A stretch of DNA of 64,000 bases from Bradyrhizobium ivorense (GCF_900696085.1 NZ_CAADFC020000013.1:124001-188000), one strand, 5' to 3'. Numbered from the stretch's first letter, positions 26,214 through 35,175 are shown. Notes: a model not told the origin generated them from the sequence alone. Numbers and translations: made by a program.

Positions 26214-27773
26214 TCATTCTGGCAACCCCGCCTTCCGAAGGCCCTCAATCAACAGCCTTACGTTTTTGCCGGCCCCCCGGGCGATAAACGCCGATATTGT
26301 AAAGGCGGGATCGATCTCAAGCGCACGCGCCGCCTCGTCGTGCGCCTCAGCGTCACGTCCGAGATGGGCGAAGGCGGACGCGAGGCAGCGGCAAGCCGGC
26401 ACATAGGAGGGATTCTGACGAAGAGCTTTCTTCAATACGACGATGGCCTCGTCAAAGCGACCAAGCTCAATAAGGGCCGCCCCAATGCCAAGAAACGTCA
26501 TGTATAGCAGCGGGTCTACCGGGCTCATGCGAACGGCACGTTCAAAGCTCCTGAGCGCTTCCTCCGGCAGCCCCGCAACTCTATAGACGTAGCCTCTGTT
26601 GTTCCATGTGCGCCATGAATTTGGGTTGAGCGCGACCGCCCGGTCAGCCATCTCGATCTCGGCTTCGCTATCGCCGACGATGAACGCCGAGATTACGGAA
26701 GCCCGTGCTAACGTTTCCGGATCACTATCATCGATGCTCAATGCTAAACGAGCAAGCCGAACTGCTTCCTTGCGGTCGAACTGGGGATCGTTGGCATAGC
26801 CCAAAACGACGTTGGTCACATGACAGTCACCTGCCAGAGCCGCGGCAGAGCCGAACCGAGGATCGAGCTCCAAGGCGCGATGAGCCAGCCTTATCCCCTC
26901 GGCAAACCCTTCGCGGGTCGCTAGGTAGTACTGCGGCAAAGCTCGGAGAAAATAATCATACGCGGTGAGGTTCTCCGGTCGCCGCCGCGTCGCCAATGCG
27001 ATTTCTGCTTGAAGCATCTTTGGCTCAATGGCTGAGACAACGGCGATGGTTACTTCGTCCTGAAGAGCAAAAACGTCGATCAGGTCACGCTCGAATCTGT
27101 CCGCCCATAGATGCGCGCCTGTAACCGCATCGATCAATTGCCCTGCGATGCGAACTTTCCCCGCCGCCTTGCGCACAGATCCCTCAAGGACATAGCGCAC
27201 GCCAAGCCTGCGTCCGACTTCCTTGATGTCTACGGCTTTGCCTTTGAAGGTGAAGCTCGAATTGCGCGCGATCACGAACAACCACTTGAACCGCGAAAGA
27301 GCAGTAGTGATCTCTTCCACCATTCCGTCCGCGAAGTATTCTTGCTCGGGATCGCCGCTCATGTTCTCAAACGGCAGCACGGCGATAGAGGGTTTATCGG
27401 GGAGCGTGGGGGTAGGTTTTTCTGGCTCTACGCTGTTGTCAGGGACTGCCGGGCTATCGCCCCCTTCTTCCCGCACCGGTCCGATGAAACGAAAGCCCTT
27501 CCGCGGCAACGTCTTGATGAGGCGCTGTTTCTCCCCAGCGTCGCCAACCGCGCTCCGGGCAACATTCAGGCGGGTCGTCAAGGCAGCATCCGACACGCTG
27601 CGCCCATTCCAAATGGCGTTAATGAGGTCGTCTTTGCTGACAACGCGCTCCCTGTTGCGGATGAGGTAGTCTAGCAGGTCAAAGACTTGTGGTGCCACGG
27701 GGACAACATTCGCGCCGCGATATAGCTCGCGACGGTCGGGATCTAATGCGTAGTCCTCGAAGAGATAGCGCAA
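26214..27773 (-). CDS. winged-helix regulator with TolB-like and TPR domains (CadC-like)
   Basis: 519 residues. Residues 1-100 are an OmpR-type winged helix (YALDPDRRELYRG, then RERVVSKDDLINAIWNGRSV). Residues ~120-250 carry the TolB-like N-terminal domain found in adenylate cyclase-type proteins (IAVLPFENMSGDPEQEYFAD). The rest is TPR-like helical pairs (WRTWNNRGYVYRVAGLPEEAL and others). No transmembrane helix is visible, unlike CadC. Probably a transcription factor controlled by protein-protein contact. Two 12-bp direct repeats 66-99 bases upstream are candidate binding sites. Confidence 0.87.
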   Translation of the reverse strand: MRYLFEDYALDPDRRELYRGANVVPVAPQVFDLLDYLIRNRERVVSKDDLINAIWNGRSVSDAALTTRLNVARSAVGDAGEKQRLIKTLPRKGFRFIGPVREEGGDSPAVPDNSVEPEKPTPTLPDKPSIAVLPFENMSGDPEQEYFADGMVEEITTALSRFKWLFVIARNSSFTFKGKAVDIKEVGRRLGVRYVLEGSVRKAAGKVRIAGQLIDAVTGAHLWADRFERDLIDVFALQDEVTIAVVSAIEPKMLQAEIALATRRRPENLTAYDYFLRALPQYYLATREGFAEGIRLAHRALELDPRFGSAAALAGDCHVTNVVLGYANDPQFDRKEAVRLARLALSIDDSDPETLARASVISAFIVGDSEAEIEMADRAVALNPNSWRTWNNRGYVYRVAGLPEEALRSFERAVRMSPVDPLLYMTFLGIGAALIELGRFDEAIVVLKKALRQNPSYVPACRCLASAFAHLGRDAEAHDEAARALEIDPAFTISAFIARGAGKNVRLLIEGLRKAGLPE

Positions 27774-27838
27774 GCTGTGAAATCCATTGGATAAGGGCCC
27801 CAGTCACCACGCTTTGGCCCCGCTGGAAATCGCAAGAA

Positions 27839-27872
27839 TAAGCTGCCGGTGAGGAAAATGTAAGCTGCCGGT
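27839..27872. promoter_or_regulatory. direct repeat upstream of winged-helix/TPR gene
   Basis: TAAGCTGCCGGT at 27839-27850 is repeated exactly at 27861-27872, a 22-base period that puts both copies on nearly the same DNA face. OmpR-type winged helices usually bind direct repeats. It lies upstream of that gene (starts 27773) and of the divergent DUF1127 gene (starts 27939). Confidence 0.45.
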
Positions 27873-27938
27873 CAAGCGCGCCCGCCGATCTCCTGGCACC
27901 CTGCTCGGGTGGAAAACACCGTTCGAGGAGACACCGCA

Positions 27939-28187
27939 ATGAGCACGACCTACAGCACGACCTGGCTGGAAAGGACGTCTGCATCGACACGGTACGCCTC
28001 TAACCTGATTTGGAAATATTGGGATGCCTTTCAGGAACGGCGCGATCGCCAGAAATTGCGCTCCGCCTTGTCTGACCTGAATGACAGACAGCTCCATGAT
28101 ATCGGCATCTCGCGCGGCGAGGTCGACTATGTTGCGTCGAACCGTACTCTCGAGCCAAGAGGCGCTGTTGGGCCTGGCGCTCAATGA
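27939..28187 (+). CDS. DUF1127 (YjiS-like) protein
   Basis: 82 residues from the ATG at 27939. The DUF1127 core reads LRSALSDLNDRQLHDIGISR, preceded by WKYWDAFQERRDRQK. These short proteins bind RNA or act in phosphate, carbon and stress responses in alphaproteobacteria; the role here is unknown. An N-terminal extension of ~25 Ser/Thr-rich residues is unusual. Divergent from the winged-helix/TPR regulator. Confidence 0.88.
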   Translation: MSTTYSTTWLERTSASTRYASNLIWKYWDAFQERRDRQKLRSALSDLNDRQLHDIGISRGEVDYVASNRTLEPRGAVGPGAQ

Positions 28188-28294
28188 TCGCTGATTGCCG
28201 ATAAAAGCACAGGCCCTGTTAACCTGGCTCACAATCTCCAATCGACCCGTCGGATAATGTTGGTCAACGAATAGACCGCTCCGGGAGGCAACGG

Positions 28295-28387
28295 ATGAAT
28301 ACGTTCCAGTGGTGTGTTGTCCCCGTGAGCATCATCTGCGTCGGCGCCCTGATCCTCACTACATTGATTGTGGTTGGCGCTTGGTAA
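28295..28387 (+). CDS. 30-aa membrane microprotein
   Basis: ATG at 28295 preceded by GGGAGG, TAA at 28385-28387. Translation MNTFQWCVVPVSIICVGALI then LTTLIVVGAW is one transmembrane helix. It lies 55 bases upstream of the FAD oxidoreductase gene on the same strand and may be its leader or an independent membrane peptide. Confidence 0.5.
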   Translation: MNTFQWCVVPVSIICVGALILTTLIVVGAW

Positions 28388-28442
28388 TGTGCGGTCCCAT
28401 GACCCCGTCCGTCGATGCGGAGCACGAAGCTCGGAGGTAGCG

Positions 28443-29792
28443 ATGGCGTCAACTCTGATCGGCAAGCGGGCCGTCGTGATCGGCGCGGGCATGGCTGGGC
28501 TTTCGGCCGCGGGGGCTCTCGCCGACCACTTCGGACAGGTCGTTGTTCTCGAGCGCGACATCCTGCCCTCGGAGCCCGCGCATCGCGCCGGGACGCCACA
28601 GGCGCGACACAGCCATGCACTGCTGTTCGGCGGCCAGCGCGCCCTCAGCAATCTGTTCCCCGGGTTCGAGCAGGATCTCGCGCGGGCGGGAGCCGTGCCG
28701 CTCAGGGCCGGTCTCGATATTCGCTTCGAGCGCCGGGGCTACGATCCCTTCCCGCAGCGCGACCTTGGGTGGGTCAGTTACGCGTCGTCACGGCCGATGA
28801 TCGAGCACGCCGTGCGACAGCGGGTAGAAAGCCGCGCCAACATCATGCTGCGGCAGCGCTGCCGGGTCACGGAAGTGTTGGGATCGCCAAATGGAGGAGT
28901 GGTTACAGGCGTGGGCTGCGACAACGGCAACGGTGCGAACGAGACGATTGGGGCCGATCTCGTGGTCGACGCTTCCGGACGCGGGGCGCCTACTCTCGCC
29001 CTCTTGCAATCGATGGGTTGTCCGCCGCCCGAGGAAACCACCATCGGCATCGATTTGGCGTATGCCACATGCATCTTCGCCATCCCGGCCGACGCTTCGA
29101 CCGACTGGAAGGGCGTCATAACCGTCGCCCAGGCGCCCCACGAGCGTCGGGGAGGCATCATGTTGCCGCTTGAGGCCAACCGATGGATGGCAACCATCTC
29201 CGGGCGCCACGGTGACGTGCCGCCCGGCGATGCCGACGGATTTTTGGCCTTCGCCCAGTCCCTTCGGACGCCGACCATCTACAATGCGATCAGACAGGCC
29301 GAGCCTCTGGATGGGGTCGCGCGCTATGGTTTTCCGGAGAGCGCGTGGCGCCATTTCGAGCGACTCGATTTTTTTCCCCGCGGTCTTCTGCCGATTGGGG
29401 ACGCAATCTGCCGCTTCAATCCCGCCTTCGGCCAAGGCATGAGCGTGGCCGCGCTCGAGGCACGCCTGCTACGGGAACTTCTTGAGAGGCTTGGGGAAGA
29501 CAGCGATCCAATCGGTAGGCTAGCGCCGGCTTTTTTTGCCGAGGTGCCGACTTTGCTCGAGACGCCGTGGTCGGTGGCCATGCTCGACTTCGCGTTCCCC
29601 AATACGCGGGGGCAACGTCCGGCGGATTTTGAGACCACGCTCAAATTCGGCGACGCCCTCATCCGGCTGGCCGCAAAAGATCCGGCGGTCCACAGGCTCA
29701 CTCTTGAAGTCCAGCAGCTGTTGAAGCCACGCAGCGTCTATCGCGATCCCACCCTGGTGCAGCGCGTACTCGCGGAGATGGCCGAGGCGTGA
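28443..29792 (+). CDS. FAD-dependent oxidoreductase/monooxygenase
   Basis: 449 residues from the ATG at 28443 with GGAGG upstream. N-terminal Rossmann motif VVIGAGMAGLSAAGALA (GxGxxG at 14-19), then VVLERD. The second FAD motif is LPIGDAICRFNPAFGQGMSV near 320, as in flavin monooxygenases of the squalene epoxidase/halogenase type. Soluble. Substrate unknown. No partner genes besides the microprotein upstream. Confidence 0.87.
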   Translation: MASTLIGKRAVVIGAGMAGLSAAGALADHFGQVVVLERDILPSEPAHRAGTPQARHSHALLFGGQRALSNLFPGFEQDLARAGAVPLRAGLDIRFERRGYDPFPQRDLGWVSYASSRPMIEHAVRQRVESRANIMLRQRCRVTEVLGSPNGGVVTGVGCDNGNGANETIGADLVVDASGRGAPTLALLQSMGCPPPEETTIGIDLAYATCIFAIPADASTDWKGVITVAQAPHERRGGIMLPLEANRWMATISGRHGDVPPGDADGFLAFAQSLRTPTIYNAIRQAEPLDGVARYGFPESAWRHFERLDFFPRGLLPIGDAICRFNPAFGQGMSVAALEARLLRELLERLGEDSDPIGRLAPAFFAEVPTLLETPWSVAMLDFAFPNTRGQRPADFETTLKFGDALIRLAAKDPAVHRLTLEVQQLLKPRSVYRDPTLVQRVLAEMAEA

Positions 29793-29962
29793 TCGTCAGG
29801 CGCCCGGCTGCCAGGTCGCCACCGGGCATAACCGGAAGTCAGTCGGTTATTCGATCACCTCGTCAGCGCGGGCGATCACGCTCGAGAAAGTGCGAGACCG
29901 AGTGCTTTCGCCGTCTTGAGATTGACACCGAGTTCGAATTGCGTCGGCGCTCAATCGGCAAG

Positions 29963-30880
29963 TCAGGCCGACATCGCGACAAAACCGGCGCGTGGGAAAT
30001 GCACACAGACCTCCCCGACCGCGGGATCGCTGCGTCGGATGACGATCTCATGGACGCCCGAGGCGACCAACTCGCCGACGACCGGGTCGCGTCCGGTGTC
30101 ATCCGGCGTGACGGTCACTGTCTGACCAGGTTTCCGGCCGATTGGATCTCGTGGATCGGGGATTACGCTGGCGATCGGCGTAGCGTCCCTCGCCGCATCG
30201 AGCGCTTTTTTCGAGGTCATTGGGCTCCGCCTGCCGTGGCCGATTGCGGCAATGCGCTCGGTCCAACTCAGCAGGCTCGGAAAACCGTCGAGCGGCGCCG
30301 CCAGTGGTCCGAATTTTTGTTGCAAGAACCAAACCGGATGGTAGGCGGCGAGATCGGCAAGGCTAGGGGCAGAGCCCTGCAGGAATGAGCGCCCGTCAGT
30401 CAGCATCTGATTCAGCCAATCGAAATGCGCGCGCAACTGATCGAGCGAGTTTGGTACTGCCGCCTTCATCGCGGCGGGATCGATATTTCGGCCGGAGAAT
30501 TTGGCCCGGTCTTCGAGAAATCCCTTGGGCAACGCGTCGGGTCTCTTCGCGAACGCGATGCTCGCAGCCGGGCTGAACGTTGTCTTCTCGGCCCACCAGG
30601 CAAGCGCATCGGCCGCGCCGTGGCCGGCGGGATAAAAGCTCGGGGTAGGATGCCGGCGCTCGAGTTCGCGCATGATCAACTGGCTATCGCAATAGATGTC
30701 TGCGCCGATCTGCAACACGGGCGTCTTGCGGTAGCCTCCGGTCAGCGCCGTCAGGTCGGGTTTTGGCATGATGACGGGGATTTCCACCGATCCCCAGGCC
30801 AAGCCCTTCAGACCAAGACCGAGCCGAACTTTCTCCGAATAGGGAGAGGTCTCGTAGTGATGCAGGATGATATCGGTCAT
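29963..30880 (-). CDS. glutathione S-transferase family protein with C-terminal extension
   Basis: 305 residues. The thioredoxin-like N-domain has the SPYSEKVRLGLGLKGL motif; a helical GST C-domain follows (FLQGSAPSLADLAAYHPVWF). The last ~70 residues (from ASVIPDPRDPIGRK) form an extra small beta domain not found in classical GSTs. It would conjugate or isomerise a hydrophobic substrate with glutathione. Convergent with the FAD oxidoreductase gene. Confidence 0.87.
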   Translation of the reverse strand: MTDIILHHYETSPYSEKVRLGLGLKGLAWGSVEIPVIMPKPDLTALTGGYRKTPVLQIGADIYCDSQLIMRELERRHPTPSFYPAGHGAADALAWWAEKTTFSPAASIAFAKRPDALPKGFLEDRAKFSGRNIDPAAMKAAVPNSLDQLRAHFDWLNQMLTDGRSFLQGSAPSLADLAAYHPVWFLQQKFGPLAAPLDGFPSLLSWTERIAAIGHGRRSPMTSKKALDAARDATPIASVIPDPRDPIGRKPGQTVTVTPDDTGRDPVVGELVASGVHEIVIRRSDPAVGEVCVHFPRAGFVAMSA

Positions 30881-30983
30881 CGAGACGGCCCTCGTTTTGG
30901 GATGATCGTTCCGCTGGATATCCCGCTCACATCACCGGCTCTACCATAATCTTTAGCGATCTTACGCTCGGCGGCGGCCAACT

Positions 30984-31814
30984 TCAGGAAAGTCGAGAGG
31001 AGTGTTGAAACGCCAAGGGAGTAAGGCCGTAAGCCTGCTTAAATGCGGTACTGAAATGGCTGTAGCTTGAAAAACCGAGGTCGAGCGCCAAGCCCGTCAA
31101 ATCTGAACAAGCATCAAGTAGGTCAAGCGCCCGGGCGAGCCGCAATTGGAGTTGATAACGATAAAGCGGCAGACGCTCGACTTGCCGGAACACCTGAGTG
31201 AGATAGACCGGCGAGACGCCGACGGCGCTGCCAATCTCAGCCAAAGTCCATCGGCGTCCAAGATCTGAAGAAAGCACAAGTTTGGCGCGGTCCACCAGTT
31301 TTTGCCGCCCTATGCTGCCGGATGCGGCGTACGATGTGCGCTTCCCGAGGGCGCGGCTTACCAGCGAAAGGATCAAATCCTCAGCTTCAAGAGTCTCAGT
31401 CATTCCGCGGGCAAGACGATGACGCCCAAGTGCTGCGAGCAACTGCGCGCGCGCATCGATACGCATGCGAGGCCGGTTGAAAAGGATTCGATCTTTGGTA
31501 TGGAGAAAGTCGGCAGGCGCCAGCTCCAACAGCGTCGCCTCATCGATTCCGATCGATAGACTTGCATCGCCGCCTTCAAGAGGATGGCTAATTCGATAGG
31601 GTTCACTTTCATTAAAGAACACCACCTGATTCGCTTCCACGACTGTCTCGACCTGACCTGTATGATGCACGTAGACGCCGCGGTAAGGAAACACGAGATG
31701 TGTTGTGCTGACGCATTCCTCGGCGCTTTTGTGCTTGCACGTGCCTGAGCACAAAACGTCCCACACCGCTACGGTGTCAGTCGCCAAAAGTAGGTGGGAG
31801 TTGATTTCAGCCAT
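30984..31814 (-). CDS. AraC family transcriptional regulator
   Basis: 276 residues from the ATG at 31814. N-terminal cupin-like sensor (TTHLVFPYRGVYVHHTGQVE). C-terminal AraC helices: RRWTLAEIGSAVGVSPVYL and LTGLALDLGFSSYSHFSTAF. Two Cys in CSGTCKHKSAEEC near residue 24 could bind a metal or sense redox. Upstream of the GST gene on the same strand, but 103 bases apart. Confidence 0.9.
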   Translation of the reverse strand: MAEINSHLLLATDTVAVWDVLCSGTCKHKSAEECVSTTHLVFPYRGVYVHHTGQVETVVEANQVVFFNESEPYRISHPLEGGDASLSIGIDEATLLELAPADFLHTKDRILFNRPRMRIDARAQLLAALGRHRLARGMTETLEAEDLILSLVSRALGKRTSYAASGSIGRQKLVDRAKLVLSSDLGRRWTLAEIGSAVGVSPVYLTQVFRQVERLPLYRYQLQLRLARALDLLDACSDLTGLALDLGFSSYSHFSTAFKQAYGLTPLAFQHSSRLS

Positions 31815-32195
31815 TGTTGAATTGCCTACCCGGCCGCGTCGAGCTCGTCCCCACCTTGGCCCAACCCGAGGGGCAGACCGCTTGTTCCTATTGTTCCAAA
31901 GTGAACATAGCAAATCCTGCTAAGTTCAAACCTGCGTTCAAATGTCGACAGCGCCCCGGCTCGCACTCGGGCACCGAGCCCCTGCAGTCAACAGATGCCA
32001 ATAGAATGTCCGTTGAGGGTCAAACTCGGAAGTCGGAACGCGCACCCGTAACGTCCGCTTCACTTCCCGACACCGGACTTTCGATAGCCAGCGCGGCACT
32101 TCCGAAAAGGGCCAAGAGGCGACACTCAATCCACCTTTCCAGCACCCCTGCGGAGCAGATCAAATGAAAAACGGGCTCAAACAAGGTAGTCTGCA
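31815..32195. other. intergenic with a dispersed repeat
   Basis: About 380 bases without a gene. ~32006-32108 begins ATGTCCGTTGAGGGTCAAAC and continues into the segment shared with ~22139-22217. I know sequences of this type as frequent non-coding repeats in rhizobial genomes. No terminator belonging to the AraC gene is seen here. Confidence 0.5.
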
Positions 32196-32229
32196 AACAA
32201 AAAAGTCGCGCCGACAGAATGGGCGCGAC
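32196..32229 (-). terminator. Rho-independent terminator
   Basis: GTCGCGCC (32205-32212) pairs with GGGCGCGAC (32221-32229). On the minus strand it is followed by TTTTTTGTTTG. It lies 44 bases beyond the stop of the exported-protein gene at 32273. Confidence 0.8.
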
Positions 32230-32272
32230 CTTTCTCGGCATCGCAGAATTCGAACAGGAATGAGGCCGTCGA

Positions 32273-32545
32273 TTACTTCTCTTTGATAACGGTCGTGCTG
32301 GTGCCACTAGTGCTACCAACAGTGCCTTCGTCGCAGACTTTGGTCTGTTTGATGCGGTCTTCAGCTTCCACGCGGCTCTTGAAGGCCATTGGACCGATCT
32401 GCGTCACGACTTCCTTGTCCGCCGGGCGCGTGGTGGTAATCGTGCAGCTACGGCTGGGTCCTTGTACGACGTAGTACTCATCAGCCAGTGCTGGGGCGGC
32501 GCATCCAATGATTAGTGCGCCAGCAAGAAGTAGGGGTGCTTTCAT
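32273..32545 (-). CDS. small exported protein (90 aa)
   Basis: ATG at 32545 with GAGGCGAC upstream. Signal peptide MKAPLLLAGALIIGCAAPALA, cleavage after ALA. The mature ~69 residues hold one Cys pair (SRSCTITTT and KVCDEG), probably a periplasmic disulfide protein. I recognise related proteins in Bradyrhizobium; function unknown. Followed by a strong terminator; preceded by a possible 27-aa ORF. Confidence 0.82.
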   Translation of the reverse strand: MKAPLLLAGALIIGCAAPALADEYYVVQGPSRSCTITTTRPADKEVVTQIGPMAFKSRVEAEDRIKQTKVCDEGTVGSTSGTSTTVIKEK

Positions 32546-32555
32546 TGTCGCCTCT

Positions 32556-32639
32556 CTATTCAAGTACTGCCGAATAGAGGATGAGCGCGACGAACAGAAA
32601 TCCGCGTGCTGCTGCGAACTCGACTAGATTGCCGCTCAT
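32556..32639 (-). CDS. 27-aa membrane microprotein
   Basis: ATG at 32639 with GAGAGGA about nine bases upstream, TAG at 32556-32558. Translation MSGNLVEFAAARGFLFVALI then LYSAVLE, one hydrophobic helix. It ends 10 bases before the exported-protein gene, so both are probably on one transcript. Confidence 0.45.
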   Translation of the reverse strand: MSGNLVEFAAARGFLFVALILYSAVLE

Positions 32640-32754
32640 CGTTCAGTCCTCTCGGCGGTTCTGTAACTCGCCCGATAGCTTGGAGTTCCCGGATTTTTGG
32701 TGCGACCAGCACCAAACCAGCCGAGGTTGGTTGCAATGGTGCAAAGGTCCTGAG

Positions 32755-33262
32755 GTCAGCTCTGGGTCTTGGCCGTGTAAAAACGACGTTAAAGGGGTCG
32801 ATTCTGAGCCTGGAGCGCAGAGGCTACCCTGCGTAGCGCCAGGCCATTGTCTTTGCGGAAGTCCGCGATCGTCTTGTGATCCGGGGCGAGCCGGCCCAGC
32901 AGCCACATGACCTCGACATTGCGCCCAGCCTCTCGTTCAAGCCGCCGGTTCGACTGCACCCGGTTCAGATAGCCGTAGATATAGAACTTCAGGAGAGCCG
33001 AGGGATGGTATGACGGCCGACCGGTCGCTGCCGGTTCCACCCCTTCGAAGCTCATCTCAGCCAAGTCGAGCGTGTCGACAAACACGTCGATCATCCGAAC
33101 AGGGTTACCCTCATCAATGAAATCGTCGAGGCATTCGGGCAGTAACGTCGACTGCCTCCGATCTGCCCCCGCAACGAAGCGCTTCATTAATTCCCCCGTA
33201 GAATCACGAGAGAATCATAACAGCGGCACGGCGTTTTCACACAGCCAAGGTCAGGAGCTGAC
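32755..33262 (-). mobile_element. internally deleted IS1182-type element
   Basis: 508 bases bounded by inverted repeats like those of the full IS at 24.5 kb. CTTGGCCGTGTAAAAACG (32768-32785) pairs with the complement of 33232-33249, 16 of 18 identical, and outer GTCAGCTC matches on both sides. Only the transposase N-terminus remains inside. Both ends survive, so it could in principle be mobilised by a related transposase. Confidence 0.72.
32789..33187 (-). pseudogene. IS1182-type transposase fragment
   Basis: From the ATG at 33187: MKRFVAGADRRQSTLLPECL and on through RPSYHPSALLKFYIYGYLNR to KTIADFRKDNGLALRRV, where homology stops. This is the first ~120 residues; the catalytic DDE core is missing. 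It is a different copy from the 24.6-kb transposase (many substitutions). Confidence 0.87.
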
Positions 33263-33462
33263 ATTGAGCCCGGCCTTGCCCTAGGTCCCCTCCGCCCCTG
33301 GAAGCGGGCTCCCTCGGCTCGGGCCAGAAGCAGACCAACTGATTTTCACGCGATAGAGACCCGGCTCAGAATACCGAAAGCGACGCAAGCCATTCTCGCC
33401 GGTCGGACCATTTGCTAACCTAGTCGAGGGCTAGAATGCATCTCGCCGACCGGGAGGTCGCT

Positions 33463-34440
33463 ATGACGTTCTCTCGTCGAATTGCTCTGCGCCTAGGCTT
33501 CAGCACCTTGATGGTGTCGGCTTTCGTCCCGAAAGCTAGGGCTCAAGCATACCCAGTACGGCCCGTGCGAATGATCGTGCCGTTTGCTCCTGCCGGGACC
33601 ACAGACATCTCGGCCCGCCTGATCGGCCAGTGGCTTTCCGAACGGCTAGGCCAGCAATTCGTTATTGAGAACCGAGCGGGGGCCAACGGCAACATTGGAA
33701 CGGAGGCCGCCCTCAGAGCTGGTCCTGACGGCTATACGCTCTTGATGGTGGATGCGTCTCCTACCATTAATGCAACCCTGTACGAAAAGCTCACTTTCAA
33801 TTTCGTTCGGGATGCCGCTCCAGTGGCAACGGTCGCGCGCGTGCCGTTCATTCTCGTAGTCCATCCATCAGTACCTGCAAATACACTGCCAGAGTTCATC
33901 GCCTTCGCGAAAGCCAATCCGGGCAAGATCAACTACGGATCGGCCGGGCGTGGCAGTACGCTCCATGTGGCAGCTGAACTCTTCAAGATGTTGGCCGCGG
34001 TCGATCTTGTCCACGTGCCTTATAAAGGCGGCGGCCCCGCGATTACCGACGCTATCGGCGGGCAAGTGCAGGCGGTGTTTATTCCTGCGCCTGCAGGGAT
34101 TGAATATGTCCGAGGCGGGCAACTGCGCGCACTCGGCGTATCAAGTGCCAATCGGTTTCGGACGTTACCGGACGTGCCTTCCATTAGCGAGGTCATATCT
34201 GAGTACGACGCGGTCACGTGGTATGGGGTGGTTGCGCCGCGCGACACCTCGACGGCAATCGTTCAGGCGCTCAACAAAGAGATCAATGCAGGACTAGCTG
34301 ATCCAAAACTGCAGGCACGTTTCGCCGAGCTTGGCGCGGAAGTATTCCCCGGATCACCAAGCGATTTCAGCAAGCTCATAGTCTCTGAGATCGACAAGTG
34401 GAGCAAGGTGATCCGAACCGCAAACATCAAAACGGATTGA
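33463..34440 (+). CDS. Bug/TctC-type tripartite tricarboxylate transporter substrate-binding protein
   Basis: 325 residues from the ATG at 33463, preceded by GGGAGG. A Tat- or Sec-like signal (MTFSRRIALRLGFSTLMVSA) precedes a mature start QAYPVRPVRMIVPFAPAG. Typical Bug motifs are FAPAGTTDISARLIGQWLSE, NRAGANGNIGTE, PYKGGGPAITDAIGGQV and LGVSSANRFRTLPDVPS. It binds an unknown carboxylate in the periplasm. No TctA/TctB membrane genes are nearby, as is common for these orphan binding proteins. Confidence 0.92.
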   Translation: MTFSRRIALRLGFSTLMVSAFVPKARAQAYPVRPVRMIVPFAPAGTTDISARLIGQWLSERLGQQFVIENRAGANGNIGTEAALRAGPDGYTLLMVDASPTINATLYEKLTFNFVRDAAPVATVARVPFILVVHPSVPANTLPEFIAFAKANPGKINYGSAGRGSTLHVAAELFKMLAAVDLVHVPYKGGGPAITDAIGGQVQAVFIPAPAGIEYVRGGQLRALGVSSANRFRTLPDVPSISEVISEYDAVTWYGVVAPRDTSTAIVQALNKEINAGLADPKLQARFAELGAEVFPGSPSDFSKLIVSEIDKWSKVIRTANIKTD

Positions 34441-34537
34441 GGCCTCTGCAACGATCGCAGGGCCACTTTAAGGAACTCTTTATCGGCCTATCCGGAGAAC
34501 CCCGGATAAATCAGCTTCAGTGTCATAGATTTTCGTC

Positions 34538-34915
34538 ATGCGGGCCACCCGTTTTAGTGCGCCTATGGTCCACTCGACCTCCTCCGCCAATGTCCGATGA
34601 TGTGCGGCCAGTTTCCACCCGGGATGCGACCGATCGACCGGCGGACCGGCCGGAACGTTCAACCAGGCACGCGCGGCGTTCGAGGCGGAATGGGCATTGC
34701 TGCTGCCGCACTTCCAAGCTTGGCGAGACCAACGCGATTGGACGGAGCGCAAGCAGGCGATGTGGGCGCCCGGCGAAAAGCTGCCTTCTCAACAACCGTC
34801 GTCGCTGATGCGCTGTCGCTGCGGCGCGGCGTTTGATAGCCACCGGCCGGCCGATAACCAGATCCACACCCCGCACATATACGCTGCGCAGAAGCGCGAT
34901 GGAATCCGACGATGA
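34538..34915 (+). pseudogene. degenerate small conserved protein
   Basis: From ~34601 a frame reads ASFHPGCDRSTGGPAGTFNQ and then ...AWRDQRDWTERKQAMWAPGE, CRCGAAFDSH, HIYAAQKRDGIRR to the stop at 34915. I recognise this plan in Bradyrhizobium small proteins that start earlier and carry a C.CG...DSH motif near the end. Here the ATG at 34538 runs into an in-frame TGA at 34598, so the N-terminus is broken. The stop overlaps the next start by 4 bases (ATGA), so this was once the first gene of a pair. Confidence 0.55.
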
Positions 34916-35175
34916 AGATGAAGGACGAGCGCCCCTACTCCGACCCCGAGAGAGCCGCCCGGAGGCTCATGGAGCACGCTCGGGCATTCGAGCCTGTCCA
35001 GGACGGCAGGATCTATATCGAGAAGATCAACTATCCAATGATCTGCCAGGACAAAGCGACGCCGGCCGAATATTGGGCTGGCCTGCAGTACGCAAAAGAT
35101 CAGGGCTGGCTCGAGTATCACGAGAGTGGAACGTTCGTGAGAATGCTGCACGCCGGTAAGGACCTGTTCGCCTAG
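34912..35175 (+). CDS. small conserved protein (87 aa)
   Basis: ATG at 34912, overlapping the broken upstream gene by 4 bases. Product begins MKMKDERPYSDPERAARRLM; then FEPVQDGRIYIEKINYPM and a helical AEYWAGLQYAKDQGWLEYHE end. This resembles a winged-helix-like small family I know from Bradyrhizobium. Function unknown; soluble. Confidence 0.78.
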   Translation: MKMKDERPYSDPERAARRLMEHARAFEPVQDGRIYIEKINYPMICQDKATPAEYWAGLQYAKDQGWLEYHESGTFVRMLHAGKDLFA

